Source: Ruminococcaceae bacterium UBA7080
GTDB lineage: Bacteria > Bacillota > Clostridia > Oscillospirales > Acutalibacteraceae
Length of the DNA: 64,000 nucleotides
Direction of reading: 5' to 3'
Assembly (NCBI GenBank): GCA_002493595.1
Contig: DKZG01000002.1
Coordinates: 1,567-65,566, forward strand
Shown here: positions 17,502-27,454 of the stretch, one piece after another
How positions within the stretch are numbered: position 1 is the stretch's first letter
How the letters are laid out: the number at the start of each line of letters is the position of its first letter
Program-made: the position numbers and the translations under genes
The notes under the pieces: model-generated
The model's database searches: none
Seen by the model: only the letters and a program-made list of their open reading frames with translations
What the model was told of the DNA's origin: nothing

Positions 17502-19325
17502 CTATTTTTTTCTGCTTTCAGCCTTAAGCCTTAAAGACTTGTCAAGAATAGCTTTTCTCAGTCTGATTGATTTCGGTGTAACCTCTAACAGTTCGTCATC
17601 TGCAAGGAATTCCATACTTTGTTCAAGCGAAAGAGTGGTTGGAGGTACAAGCTTGAGCGCTTCATCCGAACCGCTGGCACGTGTATTGGTAACATGTTTT
17701 TTCTTGCATACGTTGCAAACTATGTCCTCATCCTTTGCGCATTCACCGACAATCATACCCTCGTAAACCTCAACACCGGGAGCGACAAAAAGCTTGCCTC
17801 TGTCCTGTGTGTTCCACAGTCCGTAGCCTGTGGTTGTTCCGGTTTCGTGAACAACAATTGAACCGCGGCTTCTTGTGGCAATATCACCCTTGAATTCTTC
17901 ATATCCCACAAATAGCTGGTTCATTATACCATTGCCATTTGTGTCTGTAAGAAATTCCGAGCGATAGCCGATAAGCCCTCTTGAAGGAATTTTAATTTCA
18001 AGGTGAGTCATACCGGTTGTTCTGGTGTCCATGTTTTCGATTTCACCCTTACGGGAGCAAAGCTTTTCCATAACAGCACCGACATATTCCTCGGGTACTT
18101 CTATAATAGCCAGTTCAACAGGTTCGAGAGTTTTTCCGTTCTCATCCTTTTTCAGAATAACCTGCGGGCGGGAAACCTGAAACTCATAGTTTTCTCTTCT
18201 CATGGTTTCAATAAGAATGGAAAGGTGCAGCTCACCTCTGCCCGATACCTTAAAGGTGTCCATTGAGTCTGTTTCCTCTACTCTCATGGAAACGTTGGTC
18301 TCAACCTCTTTGAAAAGACGTTCTCGTATGTTTCTTGAGGTGACATATTTACCTTCGCGCCCTGCAAACGGAGAGTCGTTAACAATAAAATTCATTGAAA
18401 TGGTAGGTTCGTCTATTTTTACAAAAGGAAGAGGCTCCACACAGTCCGGATCGCAGGCAGTTTCGCCTATATTCAGGTCAGAAATACCGGATACGCAAAT
18501 TAAATCACCGAATTTTGCTTCAGTGCAATCCACTCTTTTAAGGCCCTCAAACTGATAGATTTTTGAGAATTTTATATTTTCCCGAGAGCCGTCCTGTCTG
18601 CATAAAACATAAGGTGTGTTCACTTTAATACTGCCTCTTTCAACTCTGCCGACACCTATTCTGCCAACATAATCGTCATATTCGAGAGATGAGAATAAAA
18701 CCTGTGCCGCACCGTCCATATCTCCATCGGGTGACGGGATATGTTCAAGAATAGCATCAAGAAGAGGGCGCATATCACCCTCGCGCACAGATGGGTCAAG
18801 GCTTGAATAGCCATCCCTTGCCGAAGCATAAACTACAGGGAAATCAATTTGATTATCATCGGCACCGAGCTCAATGAATAAATCAAGCACCTCATCTATT
18901 ACTTCCTCGGGTCTTGCACCCTCGCGGTCAACCTTATTGACTACTACCAATGGCTTTTTATGAAGCCCGAGTGCCTTCTTTAATACAAAGCGGGTTTGAG
19001 GCATACATCCTTCAAATGCGTCAACAAGAAGTAAAACACCGTCAACCATTGTTAAAATACGCTCAACCTCACCGCCGAAATCAGCATGTCCGGGTGTGTC
19101 AACTATGTTTATTTTTGTATCTTTATAATGGATGGAAGTATTTTTTGAAAGTATTGTTATACCTCTTTCACGCTCTAAATCATTTGAATCCATTACCCTT
19201 TCCGCTACCTCTTCGTTTTCGCGGAAAATACCGCTCTGGTGCAGCATTTCATCAACAAGAGTGGTTTTGCCGTGGTCAACGTGGGCAATAATTGCTATGT
19301 TTTTTATATCGTTTCTTTTACTCAA
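17502..19325 (-). CDS. typA: Translational GTPase TypA/BipA
   Basis: This 607-residue EF-G-like GTPase acts on the ribosome in stress and 50S assembly. The GTPase motifs AHVDHGKTT (14-22), DTPGHADF and NKVDRE are visible, followed by beta-barrel, alpha/beta and BipA C-terminal domains. The start is TTG at 19323-19325, placed just behind AAGGTGAT. No in-frame ATG upstream has a ribosome site. It has its own promoter at 19371-19399 and is followed after 30 nt by hemW. Confidence 0.95.
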   Translation of the reverse strand: MSKRNDIKNIAIIAHVDHGKTTLVDEMLHQSGIFRENEEVAERVMDSNDLERERGITILSKNTSIHYKDTKINIVDTPGHADFGGEVERILTMVDGVLLLVDAFEGCMPQTRFVLKKALGLHKKPLVVVNKVDREGARPEEVIDEVLDLFIELGADDNQIDFPVVYASARDGYSSLDPSVREGDMRPLLDAILEHIPSPDGDMDGAAQVLFSSLEYDDYVGRIGVGRVERGSIKVNTPYVLCRQDGSRENIKFSKIYQFEGLKRVDCTEAKFGDLICVSGISDLNIGETACDPDCVEPLPFVKIDEPTISMNFIVNDSPFAGREGKYVTSRNIRERLFKEVETNVSMRVEETDSMDTFKVSGRGELHLSILIETMRRENYEFQVSRPQVILKKDENGKTLEPVELAIIEVPEEYVGAVMEKLCSRKGEIENMDTRTTGMTHLEIKIPSRGLIGYRSEFLTDTNGNGIMNQLFVGYEEFKGDIATRSRGSIVVHETGTTTGYGLWNTQDRGKLFVAPGVEVYEGMIVGECAKDEDIVCNVCKKKHVTNTRASGSDEALKLVPPTTLSLEQSMEFLADDELLEVTPKSIRLRKAILDKSLRLKAESRKK

Positions 19326-19370
19326 GTCATCACCTTCATTAAATTCAATAGCATTTAAATAATATCTTGT

Positions 19371-19399
19371 ATTTTACCACTTAGAGGCAGTGTTGGCAA
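19371..19399 (-). promoter_or_regulatory. Sigma-A promoter for typA-hemW
   Basis: TTGCCA and TAAAAT are separated by 17 bp on the minus strand, about 45 nt before the TTG start. Confidence 0.75.
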
Positions 19400-19472
19400 G
19401 AGTTATATCTTATATTTTATTAAAGTATCCGTAAACCTTTTGTCGTGATTCGACCTAAAGAGGGTATAGTAC

Positions 19473-19501
19473 TTTACAAATTGTTTTATATTTGGTAAAA
19501 T
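19473..19501 (+). promoter_or_regulatory. Sigma-A promoter of the GH123-like gene
   Basis: TTTACA and TAAAAT are separated by 17 bp. Transcription would start near 19508, which excludes the TTG at 19492 as a start codon. Confidence 0.72.
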
Positions 19502-19542
19502 GTAAAAGCGACTATAAATTGATATTAAGGAGAACCTGTACC

Positions 19543-21159
19543 GTGTCAAAAAATAATAAAGTGTTTATTGCGTCTTCACTCGATAAGATTTTCCCAAATA
19601 GCAATAATGTTTTTGAGCTTAGTGAATTATCAATGCTGAAAAATGAAAAAAAAGCTTTTCAGGTTGTTTTTGATGCAGAACGAGGAGAGGAAATTTCTTT
19701 TGAGATTGAGTCCTCATTGTCTGAATTCCTGAATTTTTCGTATGTCAAACTGATAAGAGGCGGTTTTACTGCATCAAAGAATGCGGATGATTATTATATT
19801 GAGCCGCATGAGTATTATCCTGATTTGCTTATGCCTGTTCAAAACAGCTTTATTGCTCAGGAACAGGGGTTCAACTGTGTATGGGTTCAGATATCCGGCG
19901 ATATGCTTCCGGCAGGCAGGCACACGGTTTGTGTAAAATCCTGCAAGGGTGAGTGTCTGATTATAATTAACATTATTGATGCGAAACTTCCCGAACAGGA
20001 ATTAATATATACCAATTGGGTTCATACTGACTGTCTGATGAGTATATACGGGTTTGAGGCTTTTTCGGATGAATACTGGCACACCACAGAGGAATTCCTT
20101 CGCCGTGCCCGTCAATATGGCATGAACTGTGTGCTTACCCCGCTCTTTACCCCGCCGCTTGATACAAAAGTGGGTGGTGAGCGTCCTACGGTACAGCTTG
20201 TGGATGTGCAGATTATCGGGAAAAACGAATATTCATTTCATTTTGATAAGCTTGATAAATGGATTGAAATGTGTGAGCGATGCAATATTCAGTATTTTGA
20301 AATGAGCCATTTATTTACACAGTGGGGAGCACGCCATGCACCTAAGATTGTAGCAGAAAAAAATGGTGTCACCAAGCAGATTTTTGGTTGGAAAACCTTT
20401 GCAGGCGGAAGAAAATATCGTTTGTTTATTGAGCAGTTTTCAAAGGCACTGATTGATTATATTGATAAAAAGGGAATACGTGACAGATGTTTTTTGCATG
20501 TGTCGGATGAGCCTGCTGCATCAATGAAGAGGGCATACGGCAGGGCAGCTAAGCTGGTAGAGGAAAATTTCCCGGGATTTACGGTGCTTGATGCATTGTC
20601 GTCATTTGATTTTTATAAAAACGCAATGATAAAGACACCTATTCCGGCCATTGACCATATAGAACCGTTTATAGGTAATGTACCGGAGCTTTGGGCGTAT
20701 TATTGCAGTGCGCAGGACAGCAAATATGTTTCAAACAGGTTGTTTGCAATGCCATGCGAAAGAAACAGAGTTTTAGGTCTGCAGCTTTATAAATTCAGAG
20801 TTAAAGGCTTTTTGCATTGGGGATATAATTTTTATTATACCCAGTATTCAAAGGCTGTGATTAATCCATTTGAAACAGCTGATGCCGGTGGAAAATTCCA
20901 GTCGGGCGACAGTTTTATTGTTTATCCCGGTGATGATGGCAGGCCGCTTGATTCACTTCGATTGCATGTGTTTTACGATGCTTTTCAGGATATGCGTGCG
21001 TTACAGCTGCTGGAAAGTAAAATCGGATACAAAAAAACGCTTGCTATAGTGGAGGAGGGGCTTGAAAAGCCTATTACTTTCAGTGAATACCCGCATGATG
21101 CGCGCTGGCTTGAAAATGTACGGGAGCGTGTGAATCAGGCTATTGCCGAAAATGCTTAG
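19543..21159 (+). CDS. DUF4091 / GH123-like glycoside hydrolase
   Basis: This 538-residue protein has an N-terminal beta-sandwich (about 1-150), a TIM-barrel part and a DUF4091-type C-terminal region. GH123 enzymes are N-acetyl-beta-galactosaminidases that use adjacent Asp and Glu with the substrate N-acetyl group. Here the pair would be Asp322-Glu323 in HVSDEPA. There is no signal peptide, so it is cytosolic if active. The start chosen is GTG at 19543, 10 nt after AAGGAG; a TTG at 19492 is in frame but lies upstream of the predicted transcript start. It stands alone between its own promoter and terminator. Actual substrate is uncertain. Confidence 0.75.
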   Translation: MSKNNKVFIASSLDKIFPNSNNVFELSELSMLKNEKKAFQVVFDAERGEEISFEIESSLSEFLNFSYVKLIRGGFTASKNADDYYIEPHEYYPDLLMPVQNSFIAQEQGFNCVWVQISGDMLPAGRHTVCVKSCKGECLIIINIIDAKLPEQELIYTNWVHTDCLMSIYGFEAFSDEYWHTTEEFLRRARQYGMNCVLTPLFTPPLDTKVGGERPTVQLVDVQIIGKNEYSFHFDKLDKWIEMCERCNIQYFEMSHLFTQWGARHAPKIVAEKNGVTKQIFGWKTFAGGRKYRLFIEQFSKALIDYIDKKGIRDRCFLHVSDEPAASMKRAYGRAAKLVEENFPGFTVLDALSSFDFYKNAMIKTPIPAIDHIEPFIGNVPELWAYYCSAQDSKYVSNRLFAMPCERNRVLGLQLYKFRVKGFLHWGYNFYYTQYSKAVINPFETADAGGKFQSGDSFIVYPGDDGRPLDSLRLHVFYDAFQDMRALQLLESKIGYKKTLAIVEEGLEKPITFSEYPHDARWLENVRERVNQAIAENA

Positions 21160-21191
21160 TATTTTTTACTACGAATGAAAATAAGAATCAT

Positions 21192-21224
21192 AAAAAGGTT
21201 GCCGGATTTCCGGCAACCTTTTTT
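21192..21224. terminator. Bidirectional terminator between GH123-like gene and rubrerythrin
   Basis: A 14-bp stem (21192-21205 with 21210-21223) has a 4-nt loop, with an A-run before and a T-run after. It sits between convergent stops. Confidence 0.9.
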
Positions 21225-21243
21225 CGCTTATTTATTATGATGA

Positions 21244-21780
21244 TTAGTCAGCAAAATATCTCTTAAGAAGGCCTTCAAATGCTTTGCCGTGACGAGCTTC
21301 GTCGCGTGCCATCTCATGAACAGCATCGTGAATTGCATCAAGACCCTGCTCTTTAGCCATTTTAGCAAGCTGTGTTTTGCCAAGAGTTGCACCATTTTCT
21401 GCAGAAGCTCTCATCTCGAGATTCTTTTTGGTTGAATTGGTTACAACCTCACCAAGCATTTCAGCAAATCTTGCTGCATGGTCTGCTTCTTCATAAGCAG
21501 CCTTTTCCCAATAAAGGCCGATTTCAGGGTAACCCTCTCTGTGAGCTACTCTTGCCATTGCAAGATACATGCCAACCTCGGTGCATTCGCCGTTGAAGTT
21601 ATCGCGCAAACCCTGAACGATAGCCTCATCAACACCATCAATAATACCTACCTGATGCTCAGCAGCCCAAGAGGTAACGCCTTCCTTGCGCTCCTCCATC
21701 TTAGCACCGCAAACAGGGCAGACATCAATTGGTTCATCACTTTCGTAGCCGCAAACAGGGCAGAAATACTTTTTAGCCAT
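21244..21780 (-). CDS. Reverse rubrerythrin (rubredoxin domain first)
   Basis: This 178-residue protein detoxifies hydrogen peroxide and oxygen in anaerobes. The two Cys pairs of a rubredoxin domain are at the N-terminus (FCPVCGY and VCPVCGA). The four-helix ferritin-like diiron domain follows, with EEADHAARF and RDEARHGKAFE motifs. Classical rubrerythrin has the rubredoxin domain last, so this is the reverse type known from clostridia. Of two close ATGs, that at 21780 is 8 nt from AAAGGAG and is preferred over 21786. It follows the perR-like gene by about 30 nt and is probably under the same Per box. Confidence 0.92.
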   Translation of the reverse strand: MAKKYFCPVCGYESDEPIDVCPVCGAKMEERKEGVTSWAAEHQVGIIDGVDEAIVQGLRDNFNGECTEVGMYLAMARVAHREGYPEIGLYWEKAAYEEADHAARFAEMLGEVVTNSTKKNLEMRASAENGATLGKTQLAKMAKEQGLDAIHDAVHEMARDEARHGKAFEGLLKRYFAD

Positions 21781-21810
21781 TTTCATTACTCCTTTAAGTT
21801 TAATATTATT

Positions 21811-22209
21811 TTATTTACAACAGCGGCAAATGCCGGTGTAATAAAAATCCTTTTGCTTGATATCAAAATTCTCAAGGCCGAGGGTTTTTTCATCATAGCA
21901 TTTAAAATCATATATATTGCCGCATTTTTCACATTTAAAATGACCGTGAAAGCTGACATCGGCATCATATCTGATTTTGTCATTATCTATTTTTACCGGC
22001 ATCAAAAGACCGCAGCCTGATAATGCCTGTAAACAGTTATAGACGGTTGTTTTTGAAAAGGATGGATTATCCTGTACCACATGTTTATATACAGTATCAA
22101 CATCCGGGTGAATGCGATGCTCCCAAAGAAAGCTGTATACTGCAATACGCTGTGGTGTTGCTTTAAGCCCCTTGTCTTTAAAAAGAGCGGAAATTTCATT
22201 TGCGTTCAT
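21811..22209 (-). CDS. perR: Fur-family peroxide-stress regulator (PerR-like)
   Basis: This 132-residue Fur-family repressor has an N-terminal winged helix, a metal-sensing segment with FHGHFKCEKCG, and a second Cys pair at CRCC near the C-terminus that would complete a structural Zn Cys4 site. PerR senses peroxide through Fe-catalysed His oxidation. The gene is autoregulated by a perfect Per-box dyad next to its promoter and drives the reverse rubrerythrin downstream. PerR rather than Fur is supported by that partner, but Fur or Zur remain possible. Confidence 0.85.
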   Translation of the reverse strand: MNANEISALFKDKGLKATPQRIAVYSFLWEHRIHPDVDTVYKHVVQDNPSFSKTTVYNCLQALSGCGLLMPVKIDNDKIRYDADVSFHGHFKCEKCGNIYDFKCYDEKTLGLENFDIKQKDFYYTGICRCCK

Positions 22210-22238
22210 CGTATCACCACTTTGTAATCGTTTTTAAT

Positions 22239-22253
22239 TTGTAATGATTACAA
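22239..22253. promoter_or_regulatory. Per box (PerR operator)
   Basis: TTGTAATGATTACAA is a perfect 7-1-7 inverted repeat close to the PerR consensus TTATAATNATTATAA. It lies just downstream of the -10, where bound repressor would block the start site. A second partial copy (TTTGTAATCG) is at about 22221. Confidence 0.88.
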
Positions 22254-22257
22254 TTTA

Positions 22258-22286
22258 ATTATATTCATTTTTTCCCTCTTTGTCAA
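22258..22286 (-). promoter_or_regulatory. Full-consensus promoter of perR-rubrerythrin
   Basis: On the minus strand, TTGACA and TATAAT are separated by 17 bp, immediately upstream of the Per box. The strong promoter with adjacent operator fits tight repression. Confidence 0.88.
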
Positions 22287-22313
22287 TAGCAAAATATAAA
22301 AAATTTTATTTTA

Positions 22314-22490
22314 TTACCAAAATTTGTTAAGATTACTGTTGTATTCAAAGCCTGCTTTTTTTAGTTTGCTGCAAAGCTCATCCTTATTAAGCTGTAAATC
22401 CTCACACATTTCATCAAGATTTGAATAGTAATCTCTCAGTTTAAGATTCACTACACTCATAAGCATAAATGGGTCGTTGGGTAATTGCAT
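22314..22490 (-). CDS. DUF4250 domain protein
   Basis: This 58-residue protein starts MQLPNDPFML and carries the LRDYYSNLDEMC and NKFW-type segments of DUF4250, a small Firmicute family with a helix-turn-helix look and unknown function. The ATG at 22490 has AAGGAG 7 nt upstream. A longer frame to 22532 has no ribosome site and codes for non-conserved residues. It lies upstream of perR on the same strand. Confidence 0.8.
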   Translation of the reverse strand: MQLPNDPFMLMSVVNLKLRDYYSNLDEMCEDLQLNKDELCSKLKKAGFEYNSNLNKFW

Positions 22491-22570
22491 ATGCGGTCTC
22501 CTTATTATATAATATATAAAATAATCTAACATAATAAATCAATATTTTCAATAAAATAAGATAATTAATA

Positions 22571-22599
22571 TTGATTAATGGCTGAATATATGCGATAAT
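22571..22599 (+). promoter_or_regulatory. Sigma-A promoter for gltX-glnS
   Basis: TTGATT and GATAAT are separated by 17 bp. Transcription would begin near 22606, so the ATG at 22603 is not the gltX start. Confidence 0.72.
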
Positions 22600-22641
22600 A
22601 TTATGTATTTTGTCGGCAAATTTAAAACGATAGGTGAGAAT

Positions 22642-24303
22642 ATGACAGATTATAACAAATTAGCACAGCTATTATTTCCTGATATAGATAAAACGCCCGA
22701 TTATTATGAGGCACTTTATCCGCCGAGAGATTTAAAAGAAGGTGCAAGGGTTACAAGGCTTGCACCAAGTCCTACGGGCTTTTTGCATTTCGGCAATCTT
22801 TTTGCCGCGATGACATCCTATAAAACAGCAAAGGTGTCAGACGGTATATTCTATATAAGAGTTGAGGATACCGACCAAAAAAGGAAGATAGAGGGCGCTG
22901 TAGAGGTAATGCTGGAGGGCCTTTCAGCTTATGGGGTCTGTGCAGATGAAGGCGTTATGGCTGATTCATCGCAAAAGGGCAGCTATGGTCCATATATACA
23001 GAGCGAGAGAAAAGAAATTTATCATACCTATGCCAAACATCTTGTTGCGCAGGGTCTTGCTTATCCTTGTTTTTGCTCGGCCGATGAGTTGGATGAAATC
23101 AGAACGCAGCAGGAAAATGAAGATATAAAGGGATATTACGGCAAATATGCTAAGTGCCGAATGCTTTCATTAGAAGAAATAAAAGAAAATATTAACGCCG
23201 GCAAAACTTGGACGCTTAGGCTTAAATCGCCGGGAGATATAAATAAAAAATGCTGTTTTGATGATATGATTAAAGGCAAAATCGAAATGCCTGAAAATAT
23301 AATTGATGTTGTTTTGCTTAAAACAGACGGTATACCGACGTATCATTTTGCCCATGCTGTTGATGACCATCTTATGCGGACAACCCATGTAATAAGAGGT
23401 GACGAATGGATTGCCTCTGTTGCACTGCATCTTCAGCTTTTTCGCGTACTTGGCTTTAAACCGGTTAAGTATGCACATATTGCACCGATTATGAAGGCAG
23501 AGGGTGACGGCAAGCGTAAGCTTTCAAAGCGAAAGGACCCGGAAGCTGCCGTAACCTATTATAAGCAGGAGGGATATCCGTCTGCTGCAGTTAACGAATA
23601 TATGATGACAATCATGAATTCTAATTTTGAGGATTGGCGAAAGGTTAATAAGACTGCGGATATTAACAGCTTTCCGTTTAATTTGAAGAAAATGTCAGTA
23701 TCAGGGGCATTATTTGATATTGCTAAGCTGACAGATGTTTCAAAAAATGTTATCAGTATAATGACAGCAGACGAGGTTTTTGCTCTTTCCTATGAATGGG
23801 CAAAGGAATTCAGCCCGAAGCTGACTGCACTTTATGAACAGGACAAAGCCTATGCCAAGGCAGTTCTTAATATTGACAGAGGCAATAAAAAGCCCAGAAA
23901 AGATATAGCTAAATGGTCGGATATATTGGATTATATCAGCTATATGTATGATGAAAGCTTTGAAGAAAATTACGAGCTGACCGGCAATGCCGATTATAAG
24001 CTTGCAGTGCAGGTGCTTAAGCTCTATAAAAATATTGTTGACATAAACGATGATAAAGATACCTGGTTTAACAAGATTAAGGAAATATGCCCGTCAGTAG
24101 GATGCACACCCAATGTTAAGGCATTTAAACAGAATCCTGATGCATTTAAAGGTCATGTAGGTGATGTATCAACTATTATACGTGTTGCGCTGACCGGCAG
24201 AACAAATACACCTGATCTTTTTGCAATTACAGCACTTCTTGGGGCAGAAAAGGTGCAAAATAGAATTGACAGGGCAATTCAGTTTTATGAGGGGGCTAAA
24301 TAA
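22642..24303 (+). CDS. gltX: Glutamyl-tRNA synthetase
   Basis: This 553-residue class I synthetase charges tRNA-Glu. The [12 protein letters not shown] segment is the HIGH motif and KLSKRKDPE is the KMSKS-type loop. An extra N-terminal stretch of about 40 residues and an unusual C-terminal region make it longer than the usual 460-500 residue bacterial GluRS. The start is set at ATG 22642 behind GGTGAG, since the ATG at 22603 coincides with the predicted transcript start. It overlaps glnS by 1 nt (TAATG). It probably serves tRNA-Glu only, as GlnRS is next door. Confidence 0.92.
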   Translation: MTDYNKLAQLLFPDIDKTPDYYEALYPPRDLKEGARVTRLAPSPTGFLHFGNLFAAMTSYKTAKVSDGIFYIRVEDTDQKRKIEGAVEVMLEGLSAYGVCADEGVMADSSQKGSYGPYIQSERKEIYHTYAKHLVAQGLAYPCFCSADELDEIRTQQENEDIKGYYGKYAKCRMLSLEEIKENINAGKTWTLRLKSPGDINKKCCFDDMIKGKIEMPENIIDVVLLKTDGIPTYHFAHAVDDHLMRTTHVIRGDEWIASVALHLQLFRVLGFKPVKYAHIAPIMKAEGDGKRKLSKRKDPEAAVTYYKQEGYPSAAVNEYMMTIMNSNFEDWRKVNKTADINSFPFNLKKMSVSGALFDIAKLTDVSKNVISIMTADEVFALSYEWAKEFSPKLTALYEQDKAYAKAVLNIDRGNKKPRKDIAKWSDILDYISYMYDESFEENYELTGNADYKLAVQVLKLYKNIVDINDDKDTWFNKIKEICPSVGCTPNVKAFKQNPDAFKGHVGDVSTIIRVALTGRTNTPDLFAITALLGAEKVQNRIDRAIQFYEGAK

Positions 24304-25985
24304 TGGAAGATGTAAATATTACAGAAGAAAAGACAATAAATTCCAATTTTATTCATGATTTTATTGATGAGGATTTGCAGGAGGGTAAATACAAGAGTAT
24401 TCAGACTCGATTTCCTCCGGAGCCTAACGGCTATCTTCATATAGGTCATGCCAAGGCAATATGCATTAATTTTGGTGTTAAGGACAAGTATAAGGGTATT
24501 TGTAATCTCAGACTCGATGATACAAATCCGACAAAAGAGGATACAGAATATGTTGATGCCATTATGGAGGATATCAAGTGGCTTGGCTTTGAATGGGATC
24601 ATGTTTATTATGCATCCGATTATTTTGACTTCCTATATGAGTGTGCAATAAACCTTATAAAAAAAGGCAAGGCGTATGTATGTGAGCTTACTCCTGAGCA
24701 GATGAGAGAGTATAGGGGAACACTGACCCAGCCGGGTAAGAATTCACCGTATAGAGAAAGAAGCATTGATGAAAATCTGGATCTTTTTAAACGTATGACT
24801 GACGGAGAATTTCCCGAGGGTTCAAAGGTGCTCAGAGCAAAGATTGATATGGCATCGCCGAATCTGAATATGCGTGACCCTATTATTTACAGAATTATGT
24901 ATGCTCACCATCACCGAACAGGTGACAAGTGGTGTGTTTATCCTATGTACGATTTTGCTCATCCTCTTTCAGATGCGTATGAGCGTGTAACGCATTCGCT
25001 TTGTTCTCTTGAATTTGAAAATCACAGGCCGCTTTATGATTGGTTTGTAAATGAGCTTATTGAATGGGAAAAGCCAAGGCAGATTGAATTTGCCCGTATG
25101 AATTTGAATTATACGCTGACCTCAAAAAGAAAATGCCTGCAGCTTGTTAAGGATAATATTGTATCAGGTTGGGATGATCCGAGAATGGCTACACTCAGCG
25201 GTATGAGAAGAAGAGGATATCCTGCTGAGGCTATTCGTGATTTTTGTGAAAGAATAGGTGTTTCAAAGGCATACAGTGTTATTGATTTTGCTTTGCTTGA
25301 GGCATGTGTGCGTGATAATCTTGGTGCAAATTCACCAAGAGCAATGGCAGTTATTGACCCGCTCAAGCTGGTTATCGACAATTATCCGGAGGATAAGTGC
25401 GAAGATATTGAATGCGAATACCATCCCGAACACCCTGAATACGGCTCAAGGTCAATGCCCTTCGGAAAAGAACTTTGGATTGAGAAAAATGACTTTATGA
25501 TTGAGCCGATCAAAAAATACAGGCGTCTTTTTGTCGGCAATGAAGTAAGGCTTTACAAGGCATATTTTGTAACTTGCACCGGTTATGACCTGGATGAAAA
25601 CGGCGAGGTTTGTTGTGTTCACTGCACCTATGATCCTGAAACTCTGGGTGGTGATGCACCTGATGGCCGAAAGGTAAAAGGCACAATCCACTGGGTATCT
25701 GCAAAGGATAACTGTCCTGCCGAAATCAGGCTTTATGAAAGATTGTTTGATGCGGAGAATCCCGGCAATGAAGAGGGTGTGAGCTCCTTTGAGGATAACC
25801 TTAATCCTGAGTCTCTGGTGGTTGCAGCAGGTTATGCTGAAAAAGCATTGACTGATTGCGAAATTGGTTCAAAATATCAATTTATGAGAAACGGGTACTT
25901 CTGTAAGGATAAGGATTCAACCCCGGATAAGCCAGTGTTTAACAGAACTGTTGCCTTGCGCGATAGCTTTAATAAGAAAAAATAA
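24303..25985 (+). CDS. glnS: Glutaminyl-tRNA synthetase
   Basis: This 560-residue class I synthetase charges tRNA-Gln directly. The N-terminal [17 protein letters not shown] segment contains the HIGH motif, TSKRK is the KMSKS-type loop, and the C-terminal beta-barrels bind the anticodon. Most Firmicutes make Gln-tRNA by GatCAB instead, so a glnS next to gltX implies acquisition or duplication in this lineage. The TAATG junction suggests coupled translation. Confidence 0.94.
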   Translation: MEDVNITEEKTINSNFIHDFIDEDLQEGKYKSIQTRFPPEPNGYLHIGHAKAICINFGVKDKYKGICNLRLDDTNPTKEDTEYVDAIMEDIKWLGFEWDHVYYASDYFDFLYECAINLIKKGKAYVCELTPEQMREYRGTLTQPGKNSPYRERSIDENLDLFKRMTDGEFPEGSKVLRAKIDMASPNLNMRDPIIYRIMYAHHHRTGDKWCVYPMYDFAHPLSDAYERVTHSLCSLEFENHRPLYDWFVNELIEWEKPRQIEFARMNLNYTLTSKRKCLQLVKDNIVSGWDDPRMATLSGMRRRGYPAEAIRDFCERIGVSKAYSVIDFALLEACVRDNLGANSPRAMAVIDPLKLVIDNYPEDKCEDIECEYHPEHPEYGSRSMPFGKELWIEKNDFMIEPIKKYRRLFVGNEVRLYKAYFVTCTGYDLDENGEVCCVHCTYDPETLGGDAPDGRKVKGTIHWVSAKDNCPAEIRLYERLFDAENPGNEEGVSSFEDNLNPESLVVAAGYAEKALTDCEIGSKYQFMRNGYFCKDKDSTPDKPVFNRTVALRDSFNKKK

Positions 25986-25989
25986 TGCT

Positions 25990-26024
25990 AAGCAGGATAC
26001 TTCTTCTGAGGTATCTTGCTTTTT
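25990..26024 (+). terminator. Terminator of gltX-glnS
   Basis: An 11-bp stem with one G-U pair (25990-26000 with 26011-26021) and a 10-nt loop ends in TTTTT. Confidence 0.8.
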
Positions 26025-26168
26025 GCGTTATAGATAATTCATAAACAAAAATTATTTATAATGTATATTTTGCTGCGTGTTGATTATAGGAATGACGGAC
26101 GCTGATTACAGCTAAGAGTTGAGAATACAAAAATAAGGAATATATATCGCAATAATTGTAGATTCATA

Positions 26169-26197
26169 TTGCTTAATTATAAAAGTTGTGCTAATAT
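26169..26197 (+). promoter_or_regulatory. Sigma-A promoter for fprA
   Basis: TTGCTT and TAATAT are separated by 17 bp, about 33 nt before the ATG. No clear Per box is seen here. Confidence 0.65.
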
Positions 26198-26229
26198 ATT
26201 TTTTGGAAAATTAAGGGAGGTTTAATACG

Positions 26230-27393
26230 ATGAAAGTAGAAATTTCTGAAAGTATAAAATATATCGGTGCAAGTGTATATGATCTTGATTTGTTTGAAAG
26301 TCAGTATGTAATTCCAAACGGAATGGCTTACAATTCATATGTAATTCTTGATGATAAAATTGCTGTTATGGATACTGCCGATAAAATGGTCAGTGAGCAG
26401 TGGTTAAATAATCTTAAAGCTGCGCTTAACGGCAGAACACCGGATTATCTGGTTATTCAGCATCTTGAGCCTGACCATTCAGGCAATATTCAGAATGTTA
26501 TAGATATGTACCCTGATATAAAGCTTGTATGCTCGGTTAAGGCAAAGGCAATGCTGCCGCAGTTTGCAGATGTTAATGAGGAGCAAATTCTTGCTAAAAA
26601 AGAGGGCGATACCCTTGAGCTTGGCAGTCATACGCTTACTTTTATTATGGCACCCATGGTTCACTGGCCTGAGGTTATGCTTTCGTATGAAAGCAGTGAA
26701 AAGGTTCTTTTTTCAGCGGATGCTTTCGGCAAATTCGGGGCAATGGATGCAGATGAGGGTTGGTCCTGTGAGGCAAGGAGATATTATTTCAATATTGTAG
26801 GTAAATACGGTGCTGCAGTGCAGACATTATTAAAAAAGGCAGCAGATTTGGATATAAAGACAATCTGCCCGCTCCATGGACCTATATTGACTGACACGGT
26901 AAGTGATGTGCTTAAGCTTTATAATATCTGGTCCGCATATGAACCTGAGGATAAGGGTGTGTTTATCGCATATGCATCCATCCATGGTAATACAGCAGAG
27001 GCTGCACACAGAATAAAGGAAATGCTTGAATCAAAAGGCTGTCCGAGAGTAGCCATTGCCGATTTGTCAAGAGATGATATAGCAGAGTGTGTTGAGGATG
27101 CATTCAGACACAGTACTCTTTTGTGCATGGCATCAAGCTATGACGGGGGTGTATTTGCACCTATGGCGGATTATTTGCATCATCTTAAAAGCAAGGCTTT
27201 TCAGAACAGAAAGGTTGCACTTGTGGAGAATGCATCATGGGCCCCCAGTGCAGCAAGAGCTATGAAGGCTGAGTTTGAGCAGATGAAAAATATTACATTT
27301 TTGGGCGATACAGTAACTATAAAGACGATGGTTAAAGAGCAGGATATTGCCAATCTTGAAAATTTAGCGGCCGTTATTGCACAGAGCTGCTGA
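26230..27393 (+). CDS. fprA: Flavodiiron protein (A-type flavoprotein, FprA)
   Basis: This 387-residue protein reduces oxygen to water, or nitric oxide, using reduced rubredoxin or coenzyme donors. The N-terminal metallo-beta-lactamase domain has the diiron ligands His78, Glu80, Asp82 and His83 (HLEPDHSGN), a later His in VHWPE, Asp in SADAFG and His in PLHGP. The C-terminal flavodoxin domain begins near 250 with ASIHGNT. It complements the reverse rubrerythrin 4 kb upstream. It is a single gene with a promoter and a terminator. Confidence 0.93.
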   Translation: MKVEISESIKYIGASVYDLDLFESQYVIPNGMAYNSYVILDDKIAVMDTADKMVSEQWLNNLKAALNGRTPDYLVIQHLEPDHSGNIQNVIDMYPDIKLVCSVKAKAMLPQFADVNEEQILAKKEGDTLELGSHTLTFIMAPMVHWPEVMLSYESSEKVLFSADAFGKFGAMDADEGWSCEARRYYFNIVGKYGAAVQTLLKKAADLDIKTICPLHGPILTDTVSDVLKLYNIWSAYEPEDKGVFIAYASIHGNTAEAAHRIKEMLESKGCPRVAIADLSRDDIAECVEDAFRHSTLLCMASSYDGGVFAPMADYLHHLKSKAFQNRKVALVENASWAPSAARAMKAEFEQMKNITFLGDTVTIKTMVKEQDIANLENLAAVIAQSC

Positions 27394-27416
27394 ATCTCAA
27401 TTATGATAAAAAAAGT

Positions 27417-27454
27417 AAAAGAGAAAGACTCAACATTAGGAGTCTTTCTCTTTT
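27417..27454. terminator. Bidirectional terminator overlapping the mfd 3' end
   Basis: A 14-bp stem (27417-27430 with 27441-27454) with a 10-nt loop separates fprA and mfd. The mfd stop codon (27436-27438) lies in the loop and its last codons form the right arm. Confidence 0.88.

Noticed and set aside
17502..19325. Tet(M)-type ribosome protection protein
   Set aside because: Length, domain order and context with hemW fit TypA/BipA, not tetracycline resistance.
19492..19542. Longest-frame start (TTG 19492) for the GH123-like gene
   Set aside because: The -10 of a 17-bp-spaced promoter covers 19496-19501, so this codon is upstream of the transcript; GTG 19543 has AAGGAG.
22603..22641. ATG 22603 as gltX start
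   Set aside because: It coincides with the predicted transcription start and has no ribosome site; ATG 22642 has GGTGAG.
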